Shown: positions 36,688 through 45,390 of the stretch, piece after piece
Layout: every line of letters begins with the position of its first letter
How positions within the stretch are numbered: the first letter of the stretch is position 1
From: Aquipseudomonas alcaligenes_A
Lineage (GTDB): Bacteria > Pseudomonadota > Gammaproteobacteria > Pseudomonadales > Pseudomonadaceae
Strand: one strand, 5' to 3'
Length of the DNA: 64,000 nt
NCBI GenBank assembly: GCA_048595745.1
Contig: CP184361.1
The notes under the pieces: generated by a model
What the model was told of the DNA's origin: nothing
What the model saw: only the letters and a program-made list of their open reading frames with translations
Database searches by the model: none
Made by a program: the position numbers and the translations under genes

Positions 36688-38442
36688 TCAGATGTTGTCA
36701 TACCAGTCCTTGCCGTCCTTGACCACCAGGATGTCTTCCATGATCAGGTACTGCAGGTCGGAGCCGTAGAACATGTTCAGCGCGTCGGTCGGCGAGCAGA
36801 TCATCGGCTCGCCGCGGCGGTTGAGCGAGGTGTTCAGCGACACACCGTTGCCAGTCAGCTTCTCCAGCTCCAGCATCAGGTCGTACCAGCGCGGGTTGAA
36901 ACGACGCTCCAGCACCTGGGCGCGCGAGGTGCCGTCCTCGTGCACCACTTCGCCGACGCGTTCCTTCCACTCGTCGTTGACTTCGAAGGTGAAGGTCATG
37001 AACGGGCTCGGGTGGTCGACCTTGAGCATCTTCGGTGCGACTGTGTCGAGCATCGACGGGCAGAAGGGTCTCCAGCGCTCGCGGAACTTGATCTGCTCGT
37101 TGATGCGATCGGCAACGCCCGGCACGCTCGGGCAGCCGATGATGGAGCGGCCGCCAAGGGCACGCGGGCCGAACTCCATGCGGCCCTGGAACCAGGCCAC
37201 CGGGTTGCCGTCGACCATGATCTTGGCGATGCGCTCGGGGGTATTGTCGATGCGCTTGAACACCGGCTTGCTCGGGTGGCGAGCACAGGCGGCGATCACG
37301 TCCTCGTTGGAGTAGGCCGGGCCGAGATAGACGTGCTCCATCTTCTCGACCGGCACGCCGCGTTGATGCGAGACATAGGCCGCGGCGCCGACCGAGGTAC
37401 CGGCATCGCCGGAAGCGGGCTGCACGAACAGCTCCTTGACGTCGTCGCGGGCGATGATCTTCTGGTTCAGCTTGACGTTCAGTGCGCAGCCGCCGGCAAA
37501 GGCGATCTTGCCGGTTTCCTTGAGAATGTCGCCGAGGTAGTACTCCATCATCTCCAGCGCCAGCTTCTCGAACAGCGCCTGCATGCTGGCGGCATAGTGG
37601 ATGTAAGGATCGTCGGCGATATCGCCCTGGCGCTTCGGCCCCAGCCACTCGATCAGCTTGGGCGAGAAGTAGTAGCCCTTGCCGTTTTCCTTGTAGCGGC
37701 GGAAACCGATGACATTGGCGTAGTCGGTGTTGATGATCAGCTCGCCGTTCTCGAACTTGGCCAGGCGCGAGAAGTCGTACTTGGCGGCATCACCGTAGGG
37801 CGCCATGCCCATGACCTTGAACTCGCCGTCGAGCATCTCGAAGCCGAGGAATTCGGTGATCGCGCCGTACAGGCCGCCGAGCGAATCCGGATCGTAGAAT
37901 TCCTTGATCTTGTGGATCTTGCCGTTCTCGCCCCAGCCGAAGAAGGTGGTGGCGTACTCGCCCTTGCCGTCGATGCCGAGGATCGCGGTCTTTTCCTTGA
38001 AGCCCGAGCAATGGTAGGCGCTGGCGGCGTGGGCCAGGTGGTGCTCGACCGGCTCGATCTTGACCTTCTTCAGGTCGAAACCCAGCTGCTCCAGGCACCA
38101 CTGGATCTTCTTGTGGTAGCGCTTGTAGCGGCGGTTGCCCATCAGGATCGCGTCGAGCGAGCGATCCGGCGCGTACCAGTAGCGCTTGGCATAGTGCCAG
38201 CGGGCCTTGCCGAACAGGCTGATAGGCGCGAAGGGAATGGCCACCACGTCGACATCGGAGGGCTTGATCCCGGCCTGTTCCAGGCAGAACTTGGCGGACT
38301 CGTAGGGCATGCGGTTCTTCGCATGCTTGTCGCGCACGAAGCGCTCTTCCTCGACCGCCGCGATCAGTTTGCCGTCGATGTACAGGGCGGCGGACGGGTC
38401 ATGGCTGAGCGCGCCGGACAGGCCGAGAATGGTCAATGCCAC
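36688..38442 (-). CDS. wapO: LPS core O-carbamoyltransferase (WapO-like)
   Basis: 584 aa of the NodU/TobZ carbamoyltransferase family. An N-terminal Kae1-like ATP/carbamoyl-adenylate domain has GLSGALSHDPSAAL, HHLAHAASAYH (metal-binding His residues) and GGCALNVKLNQ. The C-terminal region has MEFGPRALGGRSIIG and NTSLNRRGEPM. In P. aeruginosa the homolog (PA5005) carbamoylates the second heptose of the inner core. A TATAAT sequence (minus strand, 38534-38529) and a hairpin lie in its 142-bp upstream gap, so it may have its own promoter. Confidence 0.9.
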   Translation of the reverse strand: MALTILGLSGALSHDPSAALYIDGKLIAAVEEERFVRDKHAKNRMPYESAKFCLEQAGIKPSDVDVVAIPFAPISLFGKARWHYAKRYWYAPDRSLDAILMGNRRYKRYHKKIQWCLEQLGFDLKKVKIEPVEHHLAHAASAYHCSGFKEKTAILGIDGKGEYATTFFGWGENGKIHKIKEFYDPDSLGGLYGAITEFLGFEMLDGEFKVMGMAPYGDAAKYDFSRLAKFENGELIINTDYANVIGFRRYKENGKGYYFSPKLIEWLGPKRQGDIADDPYIHYAASMQALFEKLALEMMEYYLGDILKETGKIAFAGGCALNVKLNQKIIARDDVKELFVQPASGDAGTSVGAAAYVSHQRGVPVEKMEHVYLGPAYSNEDVIAACARHPSKPVFKRIDNTPERIAKIMVDGNPVAWFQGRMEFGPRALGGRSIIGCPSVPGVADRINEQIKFRERWRPFCPSMLDTVAPKMLKVDHPSPFMTFTFEVNDEWKERVGEVVHEDGTSRAQVLERRFNPRWYDLMLELEKLTGNGVSLNTSLNRRGEPMICSPTDALNMFYGSDLQYLIMEDILVVKDGKDWYDNI

Positions 38443-38494
38443 GGGAAAGCCTCTTTGCAGCTACGGGCGGACAACGCCGCCGGGACAGGTGGAA

Positions 38495-38534
38495 GGGCGA
38501 AACAGCTTTCGCCCGAACAAAGGCGGGGATTATA
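38495..38534 (-). promoter_or_regulatory. Candidate wapO promoter -10 and leader hairpin
   Basis: The minus strand carries a consensus TATAAT at 38534-38529. About 15 nt downstream is a perfect 8-bp hairpin GGGCGAAA/TTTCGCCC with a 4-nt loop (38514-38495), inside the predicted wapO leader. No good -35 is visible. The hairpin lacks a T run, so attenuation is only a possibility. Confidence 0.45.
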
Positions 38535-38584
38535 GCGACAGACTCCGGCCGCGGGTATCGCCGGGTGCCGACCGCGCGGTCGCG

Positions 38585-40006
38585 TCAGAGACGCGGCAGG
38601 CGCGCATCCAGCAGGCGGTGCAGGGCGGAGTCCGCCGGCCAGTTGCGCAGGAATCGCGCGCGGTCGCGGGCATAGGCACGGGCGAAGCCACTTTGCCCGG
38701 CATGCTGGCGCATGGCGTCGAGGTCGATCAGACTCCAGCGGCCTTGGTCCCAGAACAGGTTGTGGCCTTTGAAATCACCATGACTGATGCGCTCGCGGAT
38801 CAGCGCGGCGAACAGCCGGTCCAGCGCCGCCAACTCGGCTTCCGGCGGGCAGCCATCGACATGCGGCGTGAAGCGCGCGATCAGGTCCTCGCCGCCACAG
38901 TAGTCGGTCACCAGGTAGGCACGGCCGCGCAGCCAGCACCAGCGCCGCTCGAGCACCGCCAACGGACGCGGCGTGGCGATACCCAGCAGCTCCAGACGGT
39001 GGCCTTCGACCCAGCTGTGCCAGGCGCGGCTGGGGCGCCAGAAGCGCTTGAGCCAGTGCAGCCAGTGCTTGATGTTGTAGCGCTTGACCACCAGCGGCTG
39101 GCCATTGAGCTCGACGCGAGCAACGGTGGCCGCGCCGCCGGTCTTGTAGACATGCCCGGCCTCGATGCACGCGTCGATCCGGCCCAGCAGCGGCGCCAGC
39201 TCGGCATCCTGCTCGCGACGCACCACGCGCAGGCCGAACGCGCCGATGCTGGCCGCGAACAGGCTGCAATCTCGACCGACCTTCTTCAGGTAGTCGCGCA
39301 GGCGCCAGCGCCGCACCTTCGTCACTTCCTTGAGCAGGGCTTCGAGCGGCAGGGCGTGCTCGCCATTGGCCAGCAGGTAGTGCACCAGCAGTTCCTCGGT
39401 GAAGGGCTCCAGCTCGGCCGGCAGTTGGGCGAAGAACACCCCGAGGTTTTCCAGCACGCGCTGGCGCGACAGCGGCTGGCCGGCCTTCTCGACCTGAACG
39501 CCGCCGCCATCGATGACGAACAGCTGACCGGCCTGTCGCAGCAGGTTGTCCAGGTGCAGGTCGGCCTGCCAAAGGCCCCTGGCATGCAGCTGGCCGATGG
39601 CATTCAGCGCCTCGCCCAGCACCGCCTGCTGCGCGCCGGACAGCAAGGCATCGCGCTCGACGGCGCGCCAGGCGTCCCACAGACTCTCGGCCCCTTCCAG
39701 GTAGTCGAACAGCAGCCAACCGCCCTGTCCGGCCACGAAGCCCTCGGCCAGCAGCTCGGGCGTGCACACCCCCTGCTCGGCCAGCAGGCGCGCACCGCAG
39801 AGTTCACGCTGGAAGTGCCGCTCGGCCTTGCCGCCAACCAGCAGCTTGGCCAGCACCGCACGGCCGCGCCAGCGGGCCAGGCCGACATAGCGCTGCCCCG
39901 GCAGTACCCGCAACAGACGCTCCAGCTCCAGCGGCTCGCCGTTCAGCTGCAGCTGCAATGGCAGAACGGGCGCGCGCCCGGCAAGCTGCAAATCGGCCAG
40001 CAGCAT
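38585..40006 (-). CDS. Tandem two-kinase-domain LPS protein
   Basis: 473 aa with two kinase-like lobes. Domain 1 has Lys54, Glu68, catalytic-loop QADLHLDN (Asp149, Asn154) and VIDGG (Asp166). Domain 2 has Lys308, Glu334, HGDFKGHN (Asp411, Asn416) and LIDLD (Asp428). Both sets look intact. The ATG shares one base with the wapQ-like stop. A homolog of similar size lies at this position in P. aeruginosa (PA5006); its reaction is unproven. Likely role: phosphorylation of core heptoses or support of the other kinases. Confidence 0.78.
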   Translation of the reverse strand: MLLADLQLAGRAPVLPLQLQLNGEPLELERLLRVLPGQRYVGLARWRGRAVLAKLLVGGKAERHFQRELCGARLLAEQGVCTPELLAEGFVAGQGGWLLFDYLEGAESLWDAWRAVERDALLSGAQQAVLGEALNAIGQLHARGLWQADLHLDNLLRQAGQLFVIDGGGVQVEKAGQPLSRQRVLENLGVFFAQLPAELEPFTEELLVHYLLANGEHALPLEALLKEVTKVRRWRLRDYLKKVGRDCSLFAASIGAFGLRVVRREQDAELAPLLGRIDACIEAGHVYKTGGAATVARVELNGQPLVVKRYNIKHWLHWLKRFWRPSRAWHSWVEGHRLELLGIATPRPLAVLERRWCWLRGRAYLVTDYCGGEDLIARFTPHVDGCPPEAELAALDRLFAALIRERISHGDFKGHNLFWDQGRWSLIDLDAMRQHAGQSGFARAYARDRARFLRNWPADSALHRLLDARLPRL

Positions 40007-40749
40007 CAACGTGACTCCTTGTGCCGGCGGCGCGCGCCGAGACGCAGGCTCCAGCGTTCGATATCGCCCGCCTCGCCCAGGTAGGCGCCCAGCAGCTGGC
40101 GCACCTCGCCCTCGCTCCAGACGCTGGCGCGGCGCAGCAGCGGTTCCAGATCCTTGATCCGGTCGCGCTCGCCGAGCAGCAGCGGACGGGTCTTCTCTAG
40201 GTCGATCAGTTGCGCCGCGAAGCCCCCACCCTCCTCTTTCAGGAAGATGTGCTTGGGATAGAAGCAGCCATGGACCTGGCCTGCCGCGTGCAGGCGCCGC
40301 GCCAACTCACCACAGGCGCGCAGGATCGCACTGCGGCAGGCGCCATTGAGCTGCGTCCAGCCCTGCAGCCAGTGATCCAGGTCCTGCCAGCCGTCCAGCG
40401 CGCGAGTCAGCAGGATGGCACGGCGCTCGCCGGGCAGCCGGCGCTCGGCGAAGAAGGCCGCCTGCAGCGCGGGAATACCCAGGGTGGTATAGCGGCGGAT
40501 ATTGCGGAACTCGCGGGCGAAGGTCGGCTCACCCAGCGGGCGTAGCAGGCTGTGGGTCAGGTGATTGCTCTGGCGCTTGAGGTAATAGGCCGCTTCGCCC
40601 AGGTCCAGGCGATACACGCTGCTCCAGCCACCGCGCTCGGTGTTGGGCTCGTCCACCGCCTCCAGCTTGAGTGCCCAGAGCGCGTCGTAGTCGGCCAGTC
40701 CGTGGCGCTCGAGGATGGCGCGATCCTCGGCGGTGATGAAATCGCTCAT
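40006..40749 (-). CDS. wapQ: WapQ-like heptose kinase family protein
   Basis: 247 aa of the InaA/RfaP kinase-fold family. Lys58 (YYLKRQ) and Asp183 (LIDLEKTR) fit the ATP and metal ligands. The catalytic loop reads HGCFYPKHIF, with Cys162 where active kinases have Asp. P. aeruginosa WapQ is assigned to phosphate addition on the second heptose. The start MSDFITAEDR overlaps the wapP stop (ATGA), so translation is coupled. Whether it phosphorylates directly is unclear given the loop. Confidence 0.78.
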   Translation of the reverse strand: MSDFITAEDRAILERHGLADYDALWALKLEAVDEPNTERGGWSSVYRLDLGEAAYYLKRQSNHLTHSLLRPLGEPTFAREFRNIRRYTTLGIPALQAAFFAERRLPGERRAILLTRALDGWQDLDHWLQGWTQLNGACRSAILRACGELARRLHAAGQVHGCFYPKHIFLKEEGGGFAAQLIDLEKTRPLLLGERDRIKDLEPLLRRASVWSEGEVRQLLGAYLGEAGDIERWSLRLGARRRHKESR

Positions 40750-41480
40750 TCCCGGCCCTCGAAGAACTTCACAATCTGCCGAACGCGGCGCTTGTCGCCG
40801 CTGGAAAGGCGCTCGCGCCCGCGGTACTGCAGGTAGAAGCGCAAACGCTGGCTGCGCGTCAGCACCTTGCTGGCCACCTTGTCCAGGCAGGCCAGATCCT
40901 TGATCACGCGGTAGCGCAGGAACGGCCCCCACCAGAAACTGCCGGTCGGGCAATCGATCAGGAACAGCGCACCGTCCTGATTGACCAGCAGGTTGCGCCA
41001 CTTCAGGTCGTTATGGGCGAAATGATGGTCATGCAGGGCGCGGGTCGCCCTGGCCAGCTGGAGACTGACAGTGTTCACCCAGGCGCCATCACGCAGGCGC
41101 GGGTCGCCTTGCCTGGCCATCTCGGCCAGGTCGCAGGTGTGCTCCAGCTCGCGGGTAACCAGCGCCCCACGCACGAACGCGCCTCCCTTGCGCTCCAGGC
41201 CATAGGCAACCACGGGCGCGGTGGGAATGCCCCACTGCGCGAAGTGCTTCAGGTTCTGCCACTCGGCCTTGACCCGCGGCCGCCCGATGAAGCGGCGCAG
41301 GCCCTTGCCGGCACCCCAGTAACGCTTGACGTAGTAGCGCACGCCGTCGCGCTCGATGAGGATCACCTCGGACAGCGGGTCGGAGGTCAACTGCCGGCCC
41401 TGCAGGGCGAACACGGCCGCCAGCGAGCCCAGATCCTGGTGCAGCGCGCCGTATTCAGGCCTCAAGGTCCAGCCGGCCAT
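40746..41480 (-). CDS. wapP: LPS core heptose kinase WapP
   Basis: 244 aa kinase of the RfaP/WaaP family. The ATP-binding Lys is in YYVKRYWG. The catalytic loop HNDLKWRNLL keeps Asp and Asn, and the metal-binding Asp is in LFLIDCPTG. A cytoplasmic enzyme that acts with WaaP and WapQ to phosphorylate core heptoses, which stabilises the outer membrane by cation bridging. One-base overlap (TGATG) with the upstream GT9 gene. Confidence 0.85.
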   Translation of the reverse strand: MAGWTLRPEYGALHQDLGSLAAVFALQGRQLTSDPLSEVILIERDGVRYYVKRYWGAGKGLRRFIGRPRVKAEWQNLKHFAQWGIPTAPVVAYGLERKGGAFVRGALVTRELEHTCDLAEMARQGDPRLRDGAWVNTVSLQLARATRALHDHHFAHNDLKWRNLLVNQDGALFLIDCPTGSFWWGPFLRYRVIKDLACLDKVASKVLTRSQRLRFYLQYRGRERLSSGDKRRVRQIVKFFEGRE

Positions 41481-42463
41481 CAGCGCGCCCGCCCCAGGCG
41501 CCGGGGAATCCGCCAGACCGGAATGAACGGAGACCAGACATAGCGCCCCAACAGCTTGAAGCTGGCCAGTGGCGCCAGCACCTCGTTGTGTGCGTTGAAC
41601 CCCGGACGCCAGACGAAGTTGGCGTGCTTGCGGGTAATGGTGAAGCTGCGCAATCCCATCAGCGAGCCGAGATGGCCACCTCCCGAGTCATTGCTGATGA
41701 CCACCGCGCAGGTCGCGAGAAAGTCCATCAGGCCGCGGACATCGGCGAAGGCGTGCACCGGGAAACCGCTGTACGCGTGCCCCAGCGCCTCGCGCTCTCT
41801 GGGCATGCCGACAAACTCGACGAGCCAGCCCCGCGCGCGCAGACGCCGGGCCAGCCAGAGAAAGCCGGCCTGCGAGTAGTTCTTCTTGTCATGCGGCGTG
41901 GTCGGAAAGATCGCCACGCGCCGATGAGCGTCGGCGCAGGAGGTCGGGCACCGAAGGGGCACAGTGCCCTCGCCACGCAGGCCGAAGACACTGGCGGCAT
42001 ACTCGTCGATCCATTGCACCATGCTCATGCCCGCCCGCGAACGCAGGCACAGGGCGCGGCTGGCGCTGGCGAACACATGCTCGCCGACCCGCACCTCGCG
42101 CCCGTCAACCCCCAGGCGCGACGACAGTTTCTTCGCCGTCACGATAGCGATATTGGCCTGGGCGAGAATCTCCGGCAGGCGCGACGCATCCTGCGGAAGC
42201 GCATTGACGTAGCAGATGACCAGGTCGTTCTCGGCCGCCAGCGCCAGCAGATCGACACTCTCAGCGGACTCCACCTGCAGCCAGTCGAAGTAGTCGCGTG
42301 CCGGATACAAGGTGCCGGACACGAAACGCACCCGCGCACCCGCGCGGTGGAACAGCCAGGCCAGGTACAGGTAGAGCGTGACATCCCCCAGAGCCGCGCA
42401 CGGCACGATGGCCACACGCTTGTCGTGCCAATCCATTTGCGTCATAGCAGCACCCTGATTCAC
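41480..42463 (-). CDS. Additional GT9 heptosyltransferase-like protein
   Basis: 327 aa. RVAIVPCAALGDVTLYLYLA matches the N-terminal GT9 motif (IVxxxxxGDV). RVAIFPTTPHDKKNYSQAGFLWLARRL and VVISNDSGGGHLGSLMGL match the donor-binding half, so it is related to WaaC/WaaF. Start taken at a GTG overlapping the waaP stop (GTGA); an ATG six codons in is possible. P. aeruginosa has no gene here as far as I recall, so it may add a third heptose or a different sugar. Confidence 0.72.
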   Translation of the reverse strand: MNQGAAMTQMDWHDKRVAIVPCAALGDVTLYLYLAWLFHRAGARVRFVSGTLYPARDYFDWLQVESAESVDLLALAAENDLVICYVNALPQDASRLPEILAQANIAIVTAKKLSSRLGVDGREVRVGEHVFASASRALCLRSRAGMSMVQWIDEYAASVFGLRGEGTVPLRCPTSCADAHRRVAIFPTTPHDKKNYSQAGFLWLARRLRARGWLVEFVGMPREREALGHAYSGFPVHAFADVRGLMDFLATCAVVISNDSGGGHLGSLMGLRSFTITRKHANFVWRPGFNAHNEVLAPLASFKLLGRYVWSPFIPVWRIPRRLGRAR

Positions 42464-43266
42464 AGCGCATCCCCATAGCGCTGCTTGCGTTGGTAGAGTT
42501 TTTCCGCCTTGCGTTCCAGCCAGGCCAGCAGCCGGGCCTCGTCGCGCAGAATGTCGCGCAGCGGGCGCTGGAAGTAGTTGCGCAGGAAGCGCAGCCTGTC
42601 GCGGCGCGTCAGGCCGATGTCCAGGGCGGAGAAATACAGTGCGGCCAGGTCCTTGTTGCGCCAGCGCAGGGGCACGACGCTGCGTACCTGGGCACGGTGC
42701 AGGTCGATCACCGAGAGACGGAAATCGTCCGCCGTTACCGGTTTGTCGGTGTGCAGCAGGAAGTGGCAGATATAGCAGTCACGGTGGTTGACCCCGGCCC
42801 GGTGCATACCGCCGACCATCTTCGCCACTTCGGCGATCAGCGCGCGCTTGAGGCGCGCTTCGGGTCGCTGCTGGGCCCAGTTCAGGGTCAGCTGCTCCAG
42901 ATCGGTGGTCGGCGCCAGCTCCTCGGTGATGATGAAGGAATGCTGCGCGGCCGGATTGCCGCCGCGCTCGCCATAGGCCACGGCGGTCATGGTCGGCACG
43001 CCAGCCTCGGTCAGGCGCTGAATCGCCCGCCATTCCTGGCCGGCGCCGAGCACCGGCAGCTTGGCGCTTAGCAGGTTCTTGACGATCTCGCCCCAGCCGA
43101 TGCCGCGGTGAATCTTGACGAAGTAGCCACGCCCGCCGACTTCGGTGCGCAGCGTGCGCCGCCCCTCCAGCTCGCGGTAGACCTGGCCTTGCAGGGCCTC
43201 CACGGCGACGAAGGCATCCTGTCCGGCCCACAGGCTCTGGAACGGCTCGGCAAGCATCAGTTTCAT
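42460..43266 (-). CDS. waaP: LPS heptose I kinase WaaP
   Basis: 268 aa. Phosphorylates O4 of the first core heptose; essential in P. aeruginosa. Lys51 (YFVKIHRGIGWGE), the catalytic loop NHRDCYICHFLL with Asp163, and Asp188 (SVIDLH) match the E. coli WaaP active site. ATG overlaps the waaG stop (ATGA). Cytoplasmic, acting on the inner-membrane face. Confidence 0.94.
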   Translation of the reverse strand: MKLMLAEPFQSLWAGQDAFVAVEALQGQVYRELEGRRTLRTEVGGRGYFVKIHRGIGWGEIVKNLLSAKLPVLGAGQEWRAIQRLTEAGVPTMTAVAYGERGGNPAAQHSFIITEELAPTTDLEQLTLNWAQQRPEARLKRALIAEVAKMVGGMHRAGVNHRDCYICHFLLHTDKPVTADDFRLSVIDLHRAQVRSVVPLRWRNKDLAALYFSALDIGLTRRDRLRFLRNYFQRPLRDILRDEARLLAWLERKAEKLYQRKQRYGDAL

Positions 43267-44384
43267 GCGCGCTCCGCCAGGATCACGTCGGCCGCGCGCT
43301 GCGGCATGGAATACAGGTCGGCCGTATCGGCGAAGGCCAGGCCATGGGCGCCCCACTTCGCCCGCGCCGCGTCATCGGCGAGCATCTCGGCAAGCATGCG
43401 GTTGAACACCTCCTGCTCGAACGGCGCCGGCACCACGCGCCCGGCTTCGGCCTCGGCGATGTAGTGGGCATAGCCGCAGACGGCGCTGACCAACACCGGC
43501 AGGCCGGAGACCAGCGCCTCCAGCAGCACGGTGCCGGTGTTCTCGTTGTAGGCCGGATGGACCAGCAGATCAGCGCCCAGGAGGAAACGCGGGATGTCGC
43601 TGCGCCCCTTGAGAATCTGCACTTGATCGGACAGCCCCAGCGCCTTGACCTGCAGCAGGAAGGGCTTGGGGTCGTCCTGGCCGATGGCGATCAGGCGGGT
43701 GCGTTTCTTCAGCTCGCGCGGCAGCGCGGCCAGGGCCTTGAGGCTACGGTCCAGGCCCTTGGTCTTGAAGCCAGAGCCAATCTGCACCAGCAGCAGGTCG
43801 TCGTCGGCCAGCTGGAACTCGCGGCGGAACTCGGCGCGGATCTCGCCGGCATTGGCCGGCGCGCGGCGATCGGCGGCAATACCCGGCGGCAGCAGATGGA
43901 AGCGCGCCTCCGGGGTCTGGTAGTGCTTGATGAACAGCGGCTGCTGCACCTCGGAGATCATCAGGATCTCGGTCCTCGACTCCGGGGCGAACACCGCCCG
44001 CTCGTAGTCGGCGAAATGCTTGTAGCGGCCCCAGCGCTTGTAGATCGGCGCGCGCAGGGTCTGCGCCTTGTCCTCGTAGCAGCCGTCGGCAGCGTAGTAG
44101 ACGTCGAGGCCCGGCATCTTGTTGAAGCCGACCACCCGATCCACCGGGTCGCGCGCCAGATCGGCGGCCAGCCAGGCGCTGAACTTCTCGTTGCGGTGAT
44201 GATTGAAGAACGCCTTGATCGGCGCCACCCGCACGTCGAACCCGGCGGGCACCTCGCCCTCCCAGATCGGCGTATAGACGCGGATGGCATGCCCCCGCGC
44301 CTGGCACTCCAGGGCGATGCGCATGAAATCGCGCTGCAGGCCGCCAAAGGGGAAGTACTTGTAAAGCACGAAGGCCAGCTGCAT
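43263..44384 (-). CDS. waaG: LPS core glycosyltransferase WaaG
   Basis: 373 aa GT4 enzyme that adds the first outer-core hexose(-amine) to heptose II. KYFPFGGLQRDF holds the acceptor/donor Gly-rich loop. Further blocks are VVGFNKMPGLDVYYAAD, LLVQIGSGFKTKGLDRSL and the EX7E motif ENTGTVLLEALVSGLPVLVSAVCGY. Start MQLAFVLYKY shares one base with the waaC stop. Full length. Confidence 0.94.
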   Translation of the reverse strand: MQLAFVLYKYFPFGGLQRDFMRIALECQARGHAIRVYTPIWEGEVPAGFDVRVAPIKAFFNHHRNEKFSAWLAADLARDPVDRVVGFNKMPGLDVYYAADGCYEDKAQTLRAPIYKRWGRYKHFADYERAVFAPESRTEILMISEVQQPLFIKHYQTPEARFHLLPPGIAADRRAPANAGEIRAEFRREFQLADDDLLLVQIGSGFKTKGLDRSLKALAALPRELKKRTRLIAIGQDDPKPFLLQVKALGLSDQVQILKGRSDIPRFLLGADLLVHPAYNENTGTVLLEALVSGLPVLVSAVCGYAHYIAEAEAGRVVPAPFEQEVFNRMLAEMLADDAARAKWGAHGLAFADTADLYSMPQRAADVILAERA

Positions 44385-45388
44385 CACACCGCCTCCTGCT
44401 GCGCCAGCAGCATGGCGTTCAGCGCATCGCCGACGCGCTGGGCGTCGAGGCCTTCGAAGCAGGGCTTGTGCCGATCGCCCTGGCCGGCACCCGGTCCGGT
44501 GGCGCACAGGTGCACCTGGCCGCGCCCATAGGCACCGACCTTGCCCGGCAGAGTCGGGCCGTACAGGGAGATGGTCGGCACATCGAGCGCCGCCGCCAGG
44601 TGGCCGAGGCCGGTGTCCACGGCGACGCAGGCAGTGGCGCCGGCGATCACCTTGGCCACGCCAGCCAGGTTGAGTTTGGGCAGCACGGCGGCATTGTCGA
44701 TACCGGCGACGATGCGCTGGGCACGCTCACGCTCGGTCTCGTTACCCCAGGGCAGGCGGATGGCCCAGCCCTGCGCCGCCATGCGCTCGGCCAGGGCGCG
44801 CCAGTCGGCCTCCGGCCAGTGCTTGCTGGCCCAGGTGGTGCCATGCAGGAACAGCAGGTAGGGCTGGGCGGACGCATCGGCCATGGCCGCGCGATCCAGA
44901 CCGTAGTCGCCGATCTGCTGCGGCAGCGGGTAACCCAGCGCCAGGGCGAACAGTTGGCGGGTGCGCTCCAGGGCATGCTGGTTCTTCGCCACGGCATACA
45001 GGCGGTCATAGAAGCGGCAGGCCAGCGGCTCGCGCGCCGAGTCGCGATCCAGGCCGGCCACCGGCGCCTTGCTGTAACGGGTCAGCACCGCGCTTTTGAA
45101 CAGGCCCTGGGCATCGATCACCAGATCGTAGTCGACCTCGCCCAGGCGCTGCTTGAAGCGTTTCCACTCGCCGCTTTTCCAGGTCTGCAGCAGGTGTTTG
45201 CGCCAGCGGCGGATAGCCACCGGGATCACCTGCGCCACGGCCGGGTGCCAGGCAGGAATCTCGGCGAAGCCCTCTTCCACCACCCAGTCGAACTGGATGC
45301 CGGGAATGGCCCGCGCCGCATCGGTGAGCGCCGGCAGGGTATGAATCACATCGCCGAGCGAGGACGTCTTGATCAGCAGTACCCGCAT
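44384..45388 (-). CDS. waaC: Lipopolysaccharide heptosyltransferase I
   Basis: 334 aa GT9 enzyme adding heptose I to Kdo. MRVLLIKTSSLGDVIHTLPA contains the catalytic Asp; LFLHGTTWASKHWP and VAVDTGLGHLAAALDVP form the ADP-heptose site. No Shine-Dalgarno is visible: the 25 nt before the ATG belong to the right-hand arm of a large structured element (45391-45656), so its translation probably depends on that structure or on coupling to waaF. Confidence 0.94.
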   Translation of the reverse strand: MRVLLIKTSSLGDVIHTLPALTDAARAIPGIQFDWVVEEGFAEIPAWHPAVAQVIPVAIRRWRKHLLQTWKSGEWKRFKQRLGEVDYDLVIDAQGLFKSAVLTRYSKAPVAGLDRDSAREPLACRFYDRLYAVAKNQHALERTRQLFALALGYPLPQQIGDYGLDRAAMADASAQPYLLFLHGTTWASKHWPEADWRALAERMAAQGWAIRLPWGNETERERAQRIVAGIDNAAVLPKLNLAGVAKVIAGATACVAVDTGLGHLAAALDVPTISLYGPTLPGKVGAYGRGQVHLCATGPGAGQGDRHKPCFEGLDAQRVGDALNAMLLAQQEAV

Positions 45389-45390
45389 AG

